Assembly: GCA_029448655.1 (NCBI GenBank)
Contig: JACCLO010000009.1
Span: 186,001 to 250,000, forward strand
Direction of reading: 5' to 3'
DNA length: 64,000 nucleotides
Source of the DNA: Wolfiporia cocos
Taxonomy: Eukaryota > Basidiomycota > Agaricomycetes > Polyporales > Phaeolaceae
Numbering within the stretch: the stretch's first letter is position 1; each line of letters begins with the position of its first letter. The position numbers were made by a program, and so were the translations under genes. Shown here piece by piece: positions 1 to 11,163 of this stretch. A model generated the notes under the pieces. The model saw only the letters and a list, made by a program, of their open reading frames with translations, was not told the origin of the DNA and made no database searches.

Positions 1-1109
1 AGGGGAGCCATGGGTACCCTTGAACCAGGTTCGAACCGGACTGAACCTTGAACCACTTAGCATTAACATATTCTTGGCAACTGCTGGTGGATAAGCATAA
101 ATTACAATCATATTCTTGCCATCTTTGCTATAGTATTGTTGCAGTAAGCTATGGATAACTGGCCTCACCATGGCAAGCATCAGCACTCATATACTCCAGT
201 CTCCCAATATGGTGAGAGCTCAACCCCATGCTGGAAGTACTGTGCTTTCTTTGGCACTGGGCTACATTCACTGCTGTCAGATGAAGTAAAAAATGTAGTT
301 CACAATGTTTCACTTCATATCCATGAACCTAGGTTATATACAGAGCTGTCTAATAAGGTTTGTTATTGAGCTTTGCCTCAGGCTAATTTACACTCATTCT
401 GCTCATGGATTCTGATAACTGAACTGCTCAAATTTGCTGCCTTGAGTGATTATTGTGCATCAAAGTTATGTTTTACCACTGTAAAGAAGACTAAGAGCCA
501 CTTTGGAATGTAGCAGCCCAATAGACACCAAATAGAGGCACTGCAGAACTTGAAGTTTGGTGTTGTCAGAAAAATATTTCTCTCAGGTTTTCCAGGCAGG
601 TCAGGATAGGTGAGGTGTTTGAGGGGTCGATGGCGAGCAATATACCTAGTAGACACGCAGCTTGTAGCGATCCAAACGGCGGCGGCATGTTGAATGGATC
701 AGGAATGATAGAAATCGAATTAAAACATTGGTAACTGATTCCCTGAGTCCTGAGCAAACACCTCGAGCACAGCTCTTCGTCTAACTTCGTCTTGGCAGTA
801 ATCAATGTATTTTCTTGTATCTACACGCTGCCTAAATACATAGAGAGCCATAAGGTTTTCTATCACATTTTGAGTGCCCTAAAATTTGAGTATGCACCCT
901 ACAAGCTATACAAGTCAGAGACGAACCCTGAAACAGAGAGGATTGTCCTGTAATACAAGAAAATTATTTTACGAGACCGATAGACCGTAGATCGGTGGTG
1001 CGGAGAGGTTAGAGAGAGAAGACATGGAAAAAGCTATAGGAAAGCAGTCGAGGTTGGGACAGCCCTCTCTATGCTAGAGAGCCTAGAGAAATGTCGGATA
1101 GTACCTGTC
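1..1109. other. Left flank, no gene recognised
   Basis: No open frame here has recognisable motifs. The first ~60 bases carry short GAACC/GGTTC-type words resembling the GAACCT-rich stretch at about 11590-11745 in the spacer between the two Gypsy elements. The rest is non-repetitive and unrecognised. The element 1 LTR begins at 1110. Confidence 0.6.
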
Positions 1110-1480
1110 TGACACAAGCGTATTCTCAAGCAACTACTCAGGGGAATATTACTCGCGTGAAAGCGTATTCCTAGTCTGAGGCTACTCAAGGCAACAAAGG
1201 CCAAGACGAGTCTGGGGTGCTCCCTGCTCGTCTGGCTGGTATATATGCTCGTAGGCTGTTTGTACATGTTTGGCTACTATACAGTATTATGTAAGCTGAT
1301 AGACCGTTTAGAGTATGGTAAACCCTATCGTAGGTGTAGAGCCACATCAAGGGTGTCCGGGGTCTGTGTAGGCACGTGTGGGGTGTTCGGGGTCCTTGCA
1401 CGTGATGCATAGGCGGGCGCTTAGATAAGATAAGGGCTGTCTCTAGTCGCAAGCTAGTTGGAGAAAATCGGCTTGTGACA
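1110..1480 (-). repeat. 3' LTR of Gypsy element 1
   Basis: 371 bp, almost identical to 10793-11163 and to 12139-12509. It is bounded by the polypurine tract on the internal side. The TG...CA ends with TGTCACA/TGTGTCA inverted termini are clear. Confidence 0.9.
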
Positions 1481-1890
1481 GTACCCCCTCTTCTAGCTGC
1501 GTGTCCCCACGCCCAGCAATCACTTTGTACATAGTTTGGTCAACATGGCACGGGTGGTCTACGGTTTTGGTGCATATGTGCGGATGCGCCAGTTGGAGAG
1601 TGTTTAAGACCGGGTAGATCCAGTATCCTATTGATTCAGGTATAGTGGATTCTATCGGTGTTCCAACGCGTATTCCGTATTGCATAACCCGCGTTCGTGG
1701 ATCGCAGAACCAGAAGTTACGAGCGACGAGCTTCTTTTCGTAGGCGTAGAATGGTATGCTGCCTTTGACTAGAAGCGTAATGTCTATGTCGTCGTATATA
1801 ATGAACTCCTTCGGGTTCTTTCTGAGTCCCATTTCCTGAGCTTTTCGTTCGAAGTCCTCCCACTCTGGGTCCCATTTGGTGTTAGAGTGG
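1443..1890 (-). CDS. In-frame C-terminal extension of pol after a TGA stop
   Basis: About 148 codons lie in the same frame as the integrase ORF, directly after its TGA stop at about 1893-1895, and run into the 3' LTR. The product includes KWDPEWEDFERKAQ and YDDIDITLLVKG. I do not recognise a domain. It is either a stand-alone third ORF, a read-through extension, or the end of pol cut off by a nonsense mutation in this copy. The matching part of element 2 is lost, so the window offers no second copy to compare. Confidence 0.5.
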
Positions 1891-1892
1891 TC

Positions 1893-3424
1893 TCAGCCAG
1901 TGTTTCTGTTTTTCCACTGGTTACCTGGGGCGGATGGTCTTGCTTCGAAGAATTTTGTAACGAGCTCTTGGTAATGGTTCAGTCCACGCTTTCGTTCCCA
2001 TGTTTTAGTCCCGTCAGACCACTCGACTTCTAGCTCGACTCGCCCTCGGTCTTCCCTGGATTCGAGGATCCTGAGAGGCCTGCGAGCGTCATTGCTTTCC
2101 GTCACTTTACTGTGATCTTGATTGGGGAAGGCGGGCGGTGTGTATGGTAGGAGTAAGACCTCGTTGAATACTGGGTATATCCCGCGCATGTCTGCGGGGA
2201 GGTCTAGTTCGTATGCTCCGTGCCCGACCTTCTTCGTGACCTTGTACGGTCCAAACCGCTTGGAGTCCAGCTTCTTGGTTGGGTGGCCCATGTTTATGTT
2301 TCGGCCGTCGACCCAAACCAAGTCACCTTCAGAGTACGATAGTGGCGATGCCCGTTTCCTATCGTAGTATTCTTTCATGCGTAGTTTAGCTTTCTCCAGG
2401 TTTTGCGAAGCGAGTTTGGATATGGTGTGCATGTGTTCGACCCAATCCCGTGCTACTCCCTCTTCTTGTTCCCGCGCCTCTACACCTGTGAAGGGGTGGT
2501 ATCCGTGCGTAAGGTAAAAGGGACTATATCCCGTGCTACTGTGTACGTGTGTTTTGTACGCAAAGCTTGCCAGCGGGAGTAAGTCCGGCCAGTTCGTATG
2601 AGTATCGTTAATAAATAGTCTAAGGTAGACCTCGAGTTCCTGGTTCATACGTTCCGTTTGCCCGTCTGTCTGTGGGTGGAACGCGGTACTCGGGTTTCCC
2701 TCTATGCCTAATCTACGATATACGTCCTTTATAAATTCTGCTACAAATTGAGGTCCTCTGTCGCTAAATATTTTCTTTGGTAGTCCGTGTTGTGTGTATA
2801 CTTTGTCTATAAATATGTTGGCCCATCCTTCGGCCGATAGTTTAGTGGTTGTTGGTACAGCTATATAGTCCTTTGACTTCATATCTACTACTACAATGAT
2901 TGCGTCGCGACCCTTGGAAGTGGGGAGTCCCGTGATCATGTCTACGGAAATGTTCTCCCAGTTGTGTGCTGGAGTTGGGTTCGGGTTGAGTGGAGCCGCG
3001 CGTTTGGATCGGTCCGGCTTAGCGGCCTGGCACTTGATACAAGCTTTGACGTACTGGCGGATGTCTGAGCGCATCTTGGGCCACCAGTAATGTCGGTGTA
3101 TGGCTGTGTACGTGTTTTTGGTGCCAGGGTGTCCCGCTGAGACGGTGTCGTGGAATGAGGAAATGATTTTTCCGATCAGTTCTTCGTCCCGAGGGATAAT
3201 TAACCTCCCCCTCCTATATCGCAGACCGTCCTCGGTCGTTTCCCCTACTTCTACTCCTTCCTTTCCATCGTAGAGAGCGGCTTCCGCTTTGACCCTCTCT
3301 TTTACTTCGTCGTGGGTGATACCCTTGACTACAGTATAGAATGAGGATCGCAGCCTTTCTGCGCTGTCTTGGACGAAGAGGTGTGGCTTCAGGACGACTT
3401 GCCCTTCGAGGTGATCCTTGTCGT
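1893..3424 (-). CDS. Integrase region of Gypsy element 1 pol
   Basis: Encodes the integrase that inserts the cDNA. In order: a linker, an HHCC zinc-binding region (H..H in HDTVSAGHPG/HRHYWWPK, CIKCQ), the catalytic core with D in ISVDMITGLP, the second D in FSDRGPQF and E in QTERMNQELE, an SH3-like C-terminal part (EGDLVWVDGRNINM), and a chromodomain-like tail (RILESREDRGRVELEVEW, about 2070-1930). The first residues of the displayed frame come from the inserted LTR at 3425; the native frame joins the RNase H end at 4738, because removing the insertion and one GTCGT copy fuses the two. It appears intact apart from that insertion and the TGA at its end, which may or may not be the natural terminus. 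Confidence 0.9.
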
Positions 3425-4737
3425 TGTCACAGATTTGGGACATGCCACTATTTTTCCCGTATTTTTACCTATTTATCTGGTATTTCTACGACCTTGTAGA
3501 CATTTACGCTGCTAAGCGCCCGTCTACACGTACACGCAACCAAACAACACGTACACAACGCGGTATACGTCCACTTGTCATAACAACACGTACATAACAC
3601 GCTTGTACGCGTCAATGACTCAGCGGACTAACCTTCGGTGTCACGCGCTTTACTCATATCCCGGTACCGGGCTATGTCAGTACAATTGGATAAGCGGCCC
3701 GCTCGTTATCACATGCCAATGCCCTTATGATTACTCATATCCCGATGCCGGTATATAAGAATCACATGCATGGCTTACTAACGTAGCTACAGCCACTTCC
3801 ACAACATGGACCTACGGTGTCACAGATAATGCGAAAGCATAATATCATAGACGTTACGGAGCAATAACTAGGGTACATTACCCGTACGTGGCGCCGGCAT
3901 ACATGGCCTACACCATAGAGTGTCTAATAGGCGCCGAGCGTGGGAATATGAACTGCAGATATAGCTGGACCCTCGATAGCAGCATGAGCTGTTATCGTAG
4001 CCCTTTTGGGGGAGTGGCTATTATGCCACTCATAAGCACGTTGCATTGGGTCCGCAGCGCGTCTTGTGATATAATAACAGCTCACCCGGTCGCCGGTTCG
4101 AACCTGGGTGGTGGCAAATATTTCCACTGCCTGGGGCGCTTCCGAACCACTGGCGGCTGAGGGAAAAGTACCCACCACGTGACCCCCTGTATCATGGGGC
4201 CCCTCTATAACCGTAAGGTATCAGGGGATAAGATTGGTCAAAGCTTGCGTGGTAAAAACTACTATTAAATAGCCTTAACCCGCACCCAAAATCCAGGGTG
4301 TAAGTCGGGCCTTCAAGAGGTTGGCACACACGTCATAAGCCAAATGGTATAAGGGATTGGGGGTACCCTTCACCAGGCACAATGACAAAGCATAGTAGAA
4401 GTGATACTTAGTACCGGGGGCGGCTTGATGCAGCCTAAGTTATCTCCTTAACCAGAGACGGTTAATCCTTGAAGTGGGGGTAATGTCACAGATAATGCGA
4501 AAGCATAATATCATAGACGTTACGGAGCAATAACTAGGGTACATTACCCGTACGTGGCGCCGGCATACATGGCCTACACCATAGAGTGTCTAATAGGCGC
4601 CGAGCGTGGGAATATGAACTGCAGATATAGCTGGACCCTCGATAGCAGCATGAGCTGTTATCGTAGCCCTTTTGGGGGAGTGGCTATTATGCCACTCATA
4701 AGCACGTTGCATTGGGTCCGCAGCGCGTCTTGTGATA
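3425..4737 (+). mobile_element. Composite LTR/TRIM insertion with 5-bp target duplication GTCGT
   Basis: GTCGT lies directly before (3420-3424) and directly after (4738-4742) this block, so it behaves as a single insertion into pol. It is a mosaic: 3425-3817 is the first ~390 bp of the LTR family seen complete at 51485-52245, followed by a small retroelement with two 254-bp LTRs (3818-4071 and 4484-4737) and no coding capacity. One target duplication for two different LTR families is unexpected; a template switch during reverse transcription or later recombination could produce it. Confidence 0.75.
3818..4737 (+). mobile_element. TRIM-like non-coding mini LTR retrotransposon
   Basis: Two almost identical 254-bp terminal repeats (3818-4071, 4484-4737), both starting TGTCACAGATAATGCG and ending CTTGTGATA, flank about 410 bp without any gene. 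A purine-rich tract (GAAGTGGGGGTAA) precedes the second repeat as expected for a polypurine tract in plus orientation. Total length is ~920 bp. Just inside the left repeat is a GGTTCGAACC motif that resembles a tRNA T-arm or pol III B box. This matches terminal-repeat retrotransposons in miniature, which depend on proteins of other elements. Confidence 0.75.
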
Positions 4738-7700
4738 GTCGTTTCCGTGATCACTTCTTCGGGAAAGCCCATCGGCCCTTCCATTGGTCTTCCCGGGGAT
4801 GTGCACGAGTTGTAGGTCGTACTCGGCGAGTTCCGTCATCCACCGGGCTTGTCGCGGATTAATTTTCTGCGGGGTCTTAAAGTATTCTAAGTTCTTATGG
4901 TCCGTTAGTACTTCTACAGGGTGTTTGCCACCCATTACGAAATGCCGCCATTCATCAAGTGCGCGCATGATGGCGAGGAGTTCTCTGTCGTAGATCTCGT
5001 AGTTCCGTTCTGCCGGTAGCATCGTCTTACTCTGGTAGGCGATGGGTTTCCAGACACCGTCCTGTTTCTGCATGAGGCAGGCTCCAGTTGCGAAGTCTGA
5101 AGAGTCTGCCTCGATGCGGAAAGGGTCGTCGTCGTTTGGTATCCCTAACACGGGTGCTTCGATAAATATTTTCTTTAACCTATCGAAACACTCTTGTTCC
5201 GCCGTACCCCACTGCCAAGGTGTGTCCTTGGTTAGGTTTATCAGTGGGCGTGCTACCGTGGAAAACTTAGGTATAAATCTCCGGTAGAAGTTCGCAAATC
5301 CAATGAAGGATTGCACCTCCTTCTTGTTCCGAGGTGCGGGCCATTCAGCCACTGCCGCCACCTTCACGGGATCCATACGGATTTCCCCGTGAGAGATTAT
5401 ATGTCCTAAGTATTCTACTTCCGACTTCATAAACTCGCATTTCTCTGGTTTACAAGTCAACTTATTTTGACGGAGAACGAGCAGAACCTTGCGCAGGATC
5501 TCTTTGTGTTCTGCCTCAGTCTCCGTGAAAACAAGTATGTCATCTAAGTATACAATGACCTTTCCCGTCATTATCAGGTCTCGGAAGATGTCGTTCATCA
5601 AGGTCTGGAACGTGCCCGGTGCGTTGCACATTCCAAAGAACATCACTAAGGGTTCGTATAATCCCCTGTTAGTGATGAAGGCGGCTTTTTCTTCGTCGCC
5701 TTCCTTGATTCTGACGTTTGTGTATCCCCAACGAATGTCCAGTTTAGAGAAGTACTTAGCTCGTTTCAGCTTGTTGAGCAGCTCCGTGATCAGAGGGAGC
5801 GGGTACCGGTTCTTCTTGGTCATCTGGTTCAACTTCCGATAGTCCTGAATGGGTCTCAGTTTCCCATCCTTCTTCTTGACGAAGAAGAATGGTGCCCCCC
5901 ATGGTGACTTGGATGGTCGTATGCGTCCGGTTCGTAACTGTTCTTCTAGGAAATCGTCTAACGCTTCTTGTTCTCGAGGCGATAGGGCATAGATCTTGCC
6001 GGCGTAGGGTTCGGAGTTCGGTAGGAGTTCCATGGCGTGATCCCACGGTCGCCTTTCAGGGAGTTGGTCGAATTCCGTTTCCTTAAACACGTCTTCAAAT
6101 TCGTGTAAGTACTCGGGGACCACTTCCTCGAAAGTCTTGGCTTCCGTGGTTTTACCGGTGGCGATGGCGATCTCGGTTGCCTTCGTCGCGCGGACTCGCT
6201 CAGCGATGTCGGCCCGGCACTCTTCCCTATTCCGTATCCAGGCGTCAGCAAAGATGTAATAAATATGGTCACCATCCTCGATCTGCTCGTGTTTGCAGTC
6301 GCAGGTGAAGGTGATTCGGCGTTTCTTCCAGTCGATGGTGGGGTTGTGGTCTTCCAACCAATCGAAGCCGAGGAATATGTCAGCCGAGCTCAGCTCGGTG
6401 ACGTGGAACTTGCGCGTTTCCAGATGCGTGTCGATCTGCATCTGGAGTTCGACATAGTGCGTCATTTTGCCCGCAGCATTGGTACTACCGTCAGCGTTGT
6501 ACAGCTTGACGGGTCGGTCTAATGGGAGTTGCTCGAGTTTATGTTCCTCCACGTAGGCACGACTGATGACCGATCCCGTTGAACCGGAGTCTATCAGTGC
6601 CTTTGTGAAGAGGGCGCGTCCGTCAGGGCGGTGGAGGGTGATCGGTACTTCGATCTGCTTTCCCCGTTTTCCCGTCTGGATTACCACTACATTCCCTCTG
6701 AGTTTCTCACCAGTAGAGCCGAACCCCTGTGTTCCGTGTCTGGTTTCCCTAATGCTTTTTACTATGCGCGTGTCTGGTGTCATGTTGCATTCGAGTATGA
6801 ACTGGGCGATTCTGTCCCCATACTCGACCTGATAATCTGTTCCAGTCTGATTATTCAGTATGACTTTTAACCGACCGGTGTAGTCCTCGTCAACTACACC
6901 GGCCTCCACGTCGACTCCCTTCAAGGCGAGTCCAGATCGTGGAGCTATGCGGCCGTATACACCGGGTGGCATTCGGATCATTATGCCGGTGTCCACGGTG
7001 ATGCGTTTCCCGTTTGGTATAACGACTTCCTCCGCAGAGTGAAGATCGTAACCCACGGCTCCTTCGCTTTTGCGCTCAGGGGGGATTGCCCGCGGGTGGT
7101 CTAGGTATATGTCGAGCGTGACAGCCTTCTTCTTGGCTCGTCGACGCCGCATTTTCTTTTCCGTCTTTTTCTGGACTGTAGGCTTAGATGCGTCTGCCAT
7201 CTGCACATCTGAGTCTACAACCGGGTCTACGTCCATTGGCACATAGTTTACATTAATAGAGGAATTAAGCACGGTTTTATCCTCCCGCCAAGCTCCGGTG
7301 GGAGGCTCCTCTGAGGCTGTTACAAACGAATCGTCGGAGCATGTTGAAGCTCCGTCGTCGTCACCAGGCGCCAAATCTACAGAACGTGGTACAGATATGT
7401 AATCAAATATCGGGGCCCCGGTTCCTAGCCCATATAGTCCATCTACCGGTTCGTTACCCTCCGAGGCAGATTCGGAGATAGAGACATTCACTGGTTCCTC
7501 GACCTCCAGAACTGAAAATTTATTATTAGAGAGGGGACTTACCTGGGTGAATCCGGCTTCCTTCGCAGCCTCCGGATTTTCCTTGGCCCATGCCGACACC
7601 ATTCGCACGAAGTCCTCCTGGGATACTTCCCCGAGGACTTTTTCTGCTGGTGGTGCTTCGACGGCCTGGTGGGTGCGCGCCGGTTGTGAGGGTCCGGCAC

Positions 7701-8480
7701 CGGTGTTCCCTCCACTGGTAGCTGCTCGGGGCTTCCAGTTGGGTTGGTGCCAGACGGGCTTGTTGCAGCCCTTCCCTGGTGCCTCTGCTTGTGTCTTGCT
7801 GCAAGAGTGGCACTTCCTCTTGAGCAAGTTGGCCTGTTCTTCCGCGGTGGGCTCGGACCGCGTGGTTCCCGATGACGATGTTGTTGCCCAACCTTTTCCC
7901 TTGTCGGCAACGCCCTTTCCCAAGTCACGACCGTGGCGCAGCTTTTCCTCGTCGCAGAGACGACGCATCACATTGTCCGTACGGAGGATAGCCTGTTTCC
8001 AAGATTCGTAGTCTTCCGGAATCTGGACATTGTATCCCCGTTGCGATTTGTCATTTACCGTGGCGGCGACGAAGGCGGAGTGTACGGCCTGGTAGATTTC
8101 CTTCGGGATGGCAGAGGTGACCCATCGATGAACGATCTGGTTCTCCTTGTCATACTTAGCTTCCGAAAGAAGTCGTTCCAGCTCCTGGAAGTATTCCTCG
8201 CCTTTACCGATGGTCATGGTGAGCTTTTCCGCTGCGACCGCCGACTTCTTTTCCAAGTCGGGGTCATCGAACTTCTGGTGGAGTTCCCAGATGAAGCGGA
8301 GCCAGCTCATGTGCCATTGTCCGTCACGGTAGTGTTCCCGCGTGAAAGCCGTTACCCACAAATCTACCTTTGGTCCCCGTATCAACGAGATGGCCGTGCC
8401 AATCTTTTTGCTGTCTGTGAAGAGCAGCGGCCGGTTGTCGTTGATGTAAAGCTTCAGGCACATTACCCAGGCGATGAAGT
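4738..8480 (-). CDS. Gag C-terminus, dUTPase, protease, reverse transcriptase and RNase H of Gypsy element 1
   Basis: One open frame encodes, in order: the end of Gag; a trimeric-type dUTPase at about 7090-6710 with its motifs (GYDLHSAEE, YGRIAPRSGLA, GVVDEDYTGRL, GDRIAQFILE, GTQGFGSTG); an aspartic protease with ALIDSGSTGSV near 6600 and FLGFDWL; reverse transcriptase with [11 protein letters not shown] and YLDDILVF near 5550; and RNase H with EADSSDFATGA, YEIYDRELLA and LTDHKNLEYF. Having the dUTPase between Gag and protease is one of two layouts in this window. Gag continues upstream across the solo LTR at 8481-9027, and integrase follows across the insertion at 3425-4737. No internal stop is seen. 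The last ~14 codons of the visible frame (below 4738) belong to the inserted LTR. Confidence 0.92.
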
Positions 8481-9027
8481 TGTCACAAATTATTCCACTA
8501 ATAGTTTGTACTCCCTCGCTATAGGACGCACGCGCGGCGCTAGGCGTACGCCGCGTCTCTGCGCTGTAGCCACCTCCGGCGTCTCCCAGTTATTGCAGGT
8601 CACCTGGTCGTATGGTTAGCGCTGTAGGGTAGCGCGCGCCTCAGGTACCGTCACTAATGGTCACATTGTTACATGTCTCGTTACCTAGCACATGACCCAG
8701 TAGATAGCGGTGCACAGACCACATCTTTAGGGCTGGCTCGGTAGTAGATACAAGCATGTATATAATACGACGAGATGTGGGCTTACACCCCATCTCTCAG
8801 ATTCTCGACAATGGTGCATAACCCTTACTCGCTTATTGCTGTGTGATCTACTGGCCCGGGGCCCATATCTCGTCTGACTTGACTGTGAGCCGCCGCCGCT
8901 ATCTCGACGTATGACATGCGTGCATGAGCCTCTGCATTCAGCGCTGGCGCGGTGCCTTGTAGCCTCGTTGCAGGCCTGTATGGATCCCCCTGAGCCCAGG
9001 GGTCGCACAGACAGTGAGTCTGTGTCA
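8481..9027. mobile_element. Solo LTR in gag, target duplication GAAGT
   Basis: 547 bp with TGTCACAAATT... and ...GAGTCTGTGTCA ends, flanked by GAAGT at 8476-8480 and 9028-9032. Removing it and one GAAGT restores the gag frame between GDNF and IAWVM as in element 2. It belongs to a family seen repeatedly in this window (related copies at 46640, 50727 and 54453). Orientation is uncertain. Confidence 0.85.
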
Positions 9028-10029
9028 GAAGTTGTCGCCGGTGAAGGGTTCGGGTTCGCGCACCTTGGACTTGTACCGGGGGTCAGGCTGTGGCTCTGGG
9101 AGCATGGAGTACGCGTCCCACTGCGAGCTAGCCGGTTTCTCGGGCCGCCACATCGATGCCCGTGTTCCCTGAAGAGGCGCGGCTCTCCAGGTGTTCGCGT
9201 GCACGTTTGCGGGGGGAACCGACGGAGGGACCGGGGTCGCTGCCATAGCCGAGTACGGGACCTGGGGGGTGATGACCGGGGGTGTGTAGCCTGGCAGGAA
9301 GGGGTTCGTCTGCCGAGTGCCCGCGTTCGATGCCGGACGTGTTGCCGCGTTCACCGGTGGGGGAGATCCCATGTGGACTGATCTCACCCAATTCTCAACC
9401 GGCCGGAAACGTTCCTCCGGAACCGATGGTACTGACCGGCGGGGGGCGGAGTGCTGGCTGTGTAACGAGGCCGCATCTCCTGCCGCGATTGCATCTGCCT
9501 GGAGACGTTGTGCCTCCCGCAGGAATCGTGCTCCCATGTCGGCGTTCCACACACCGGTTTGAACCATTGTCGCCGCTACCGTCTGACATCGAAAGCCGAA
9601 GTCCGCCGTGGTTGGGTTGGGGGGGAACGCCCATTGTAGAGCCAGGGGTGAGTCGACGTGTGCCAGGGGACTCGCGCCGCGGACCGTGTTCGATTGTTCC
9701 CTTGCCAGTTGGAAAGCCTGCTCCAACCTTTCAATACCAGGACCTTGGTCCTCCTGCGAGGCACCGTATGCGAGTGATCGGGCGGGGGGCTGGCCGTCGA
9801 CGGTCCCGGTGTGGACGGAGGCGACCTCTACCTGCTGTCGTGGTGGGGCATGGATGCTGTCCGCCACTGAGAGCAAGGCGAAGTCGTCGGGCAATCCGTG
9901 TACCTGATAGTTCACCCACTGCCCTGGGTGGAACGGGTTGTTGGTGACGGTGGGTGTGCCGACGGGGAGTGGTACGTTCTCGGGTCGGGGGTTCCAGATG
10001 TATTCGAGATCGTGGCGTGGGGAGGCCAT
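9028..10029 (-). CDS. Gag N-terminal part of Gypsy element 1
   Basis: About 334 residues starting MASPRHDLEYIWNP, rich in Pro, Ser and Gln, up to KVREPEPFTGDNF where the solo LTR interrupts it. The first Met agrees with the start of the element 2 copy at 13273 (MASPHDLEYIRNP). Gag forms the retrotransposon particle; the conserved retrotransposon-gag core (MRLKLYIDD ... SWLRFIWELHQKF) lies on the other side of the insertion. The two copies differ by several small in-frame indels in this region. No zinc knuckle is obvious in the N-terminal half; a Cys-rich segment (KCHSCSKTQAEAPGKGCNK) occurs near the Gag end at about 7810. Confidence 0.85.
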
Positions 10030-10792
10030 TGTATGTAAGTGGAAGGTGTATGTAGAGAATGTAGAGTCGCGAAAAACAGCGCTACCCGCCCACTGTGGAT
10101 CAGCCTATAGCTGCGATCGGGGTGGTAACTAGAAACTGTTTTTCCACTCTATTTAGAGACCACCTCTTTTCGGAGGTGCGCCAAGAAACGCCAAGGGGTT
10201 TTCAGCCCAAGGCCGGCAAGTAATCTCTGCCTCCGAAACCTTGTCCAGCCCCGAAGCTAATTCGGGATACCGAGGGCACGGGATCTAAACCCTTGGGATG
10301 GAGGGTCTAAAAACTATCGTATGGGGCCAAGTGGCCGTATGGACAGGCTGTGTCGCGCCTCTTCAGCCGCCTTGTGGGGCGCTGGGTTGTATAGTAACGG
10401 GGGGGCGGTAATGCCCGTATAGTCGGCGCGGTAATGCGCGTAAATAGGTGCCCAGTGCTTCTGTAATCTGCCGTAGGGCCCCTTAACGCCTTTGATTATT
10501 TCGCGTCGGGTGCACAGTTACTACGGTGGGGATGAAACCCAAAGCCTTTACGCCGCGTTGCACGACGGTGGCCCAGTAGCTTAGAAGCAACGGTAGGAGT
10601 GGTCCCCTACACGCTGTTCACAAGTGTATTCCCCCAGAACCCTGTCCCTTGTCCCTGGGATACGGGAGGATAAGAGTTTATACACCCGAATCGACCGAAG
10701 TCAACTCGAGGGCGAAGAAACAATGCACTTTGCCCCTAGTGCGCCGGGGTTGTTCTGGAATGAACTTCAGAACGGGGTGGAGACTCGTCTTA
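10030..10792 (-). other. 5' untranslated leader of Gypsy element 1
   Basis: A ~760-bp leader between the 5' LTR and gag, shared with element 2 (12510-13272). The primer-binding site should be the first bases after the LTR, TAAGACGAGTCTCCACCCCG in element sense. It does not begin with the TGG expected for a tRNA CCA end, so the primer is unclear. Confidence 0.65.
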
Positions 10793-11163
10793 TGACACAA
10801 GCGCTATCTCAAGCAACTACTCAGGGGAATATTACTCGCGTGGAAGCGTATTCCTAGTCTGAGGCTACTCAAGGCAACAAAGGCCAAGACGAGTCTGGGG
10901 TGCTCCCTGCTCGTCTGGCTGGTATATATGCTCGTAGGCTGTTTGTACATGTTTGGCTACTATACAGTATTACGTAAGCTGATAGACCGTTGAGAGTATG
11001 GTAAACCCTATCGTAGGTGTAGAGCCACAGCAAGGGTGTCCAGGGTCTGTGTAGGCACGTGTGGGGTGTTTGGGGTCCTTGCACGTGATGCATAGGCGGG
11101 TGCTTAGATAAGATAAGGGTTGTTCCTAGTCGCAAGCTAGCTGGAGAAAATCGGCTTGTGACA
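10793..11163 (-). repeat. 5' LTR of Gypsy element 1
   Basis: 371 bp, nearly identical to 1110-1480. It starts at 11163 in element sense (TGTCACAAGCC) and ends at 10793 (TTGTGTCA). Confidence 0.9.

Larger units (their letters stand above)
1110..11163 (-). mobile_element. Ty3/Gypsy retrotransposon element 1 (dUTPase-bearing, chromodomain-like tail)
   Basis: A near full-length LTR retrotransposon on the minus strand. Two 371-bp LTRs (1110-1480 and 10793-11163) start TGTCACAAGCC and end CTTGTGTCA in element orientation. Between them lie leader, gag, dUTPase, protease, reverse transcriptase, RNase H, integrase and a C-terminal extension. A polypurine tract (AGAAGAGGGGGTA in element sense) abuts the 3' LTR at about 1481-1496. 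I do not see matching 5-bp target duplications (ctgtc at the left, actgg at the right), so one end may be rearranged. Two later insertions interrupt it: 3425-4737 and 8481-9027, each with its own target duplication. Without them gag-pol up to integrase would be nearly continuous, so this copy appears young apart from the insertions and one stop codon near 1893. Confidence 0.9.

Noticed and set aside
151..369. Small plus-strand ORF in the left flank
   Set aside because: 72 codons without recognisable motif or supporting context.
4060..4110. tRNA gene around GGTTCGAACC
   Set aside because: Only a T-arm-like word is present; no acceptor stem, D-arm or anticodon arm can be folded around it.
8481..9027. 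Solo LTR as a MITE or host gene fragment
   Set aside because: The ends match the TGTCACA...TGTGTCA ends of LTRs with adjacent polypurine tracts, and the 5-bp duplications fit LTR elements.
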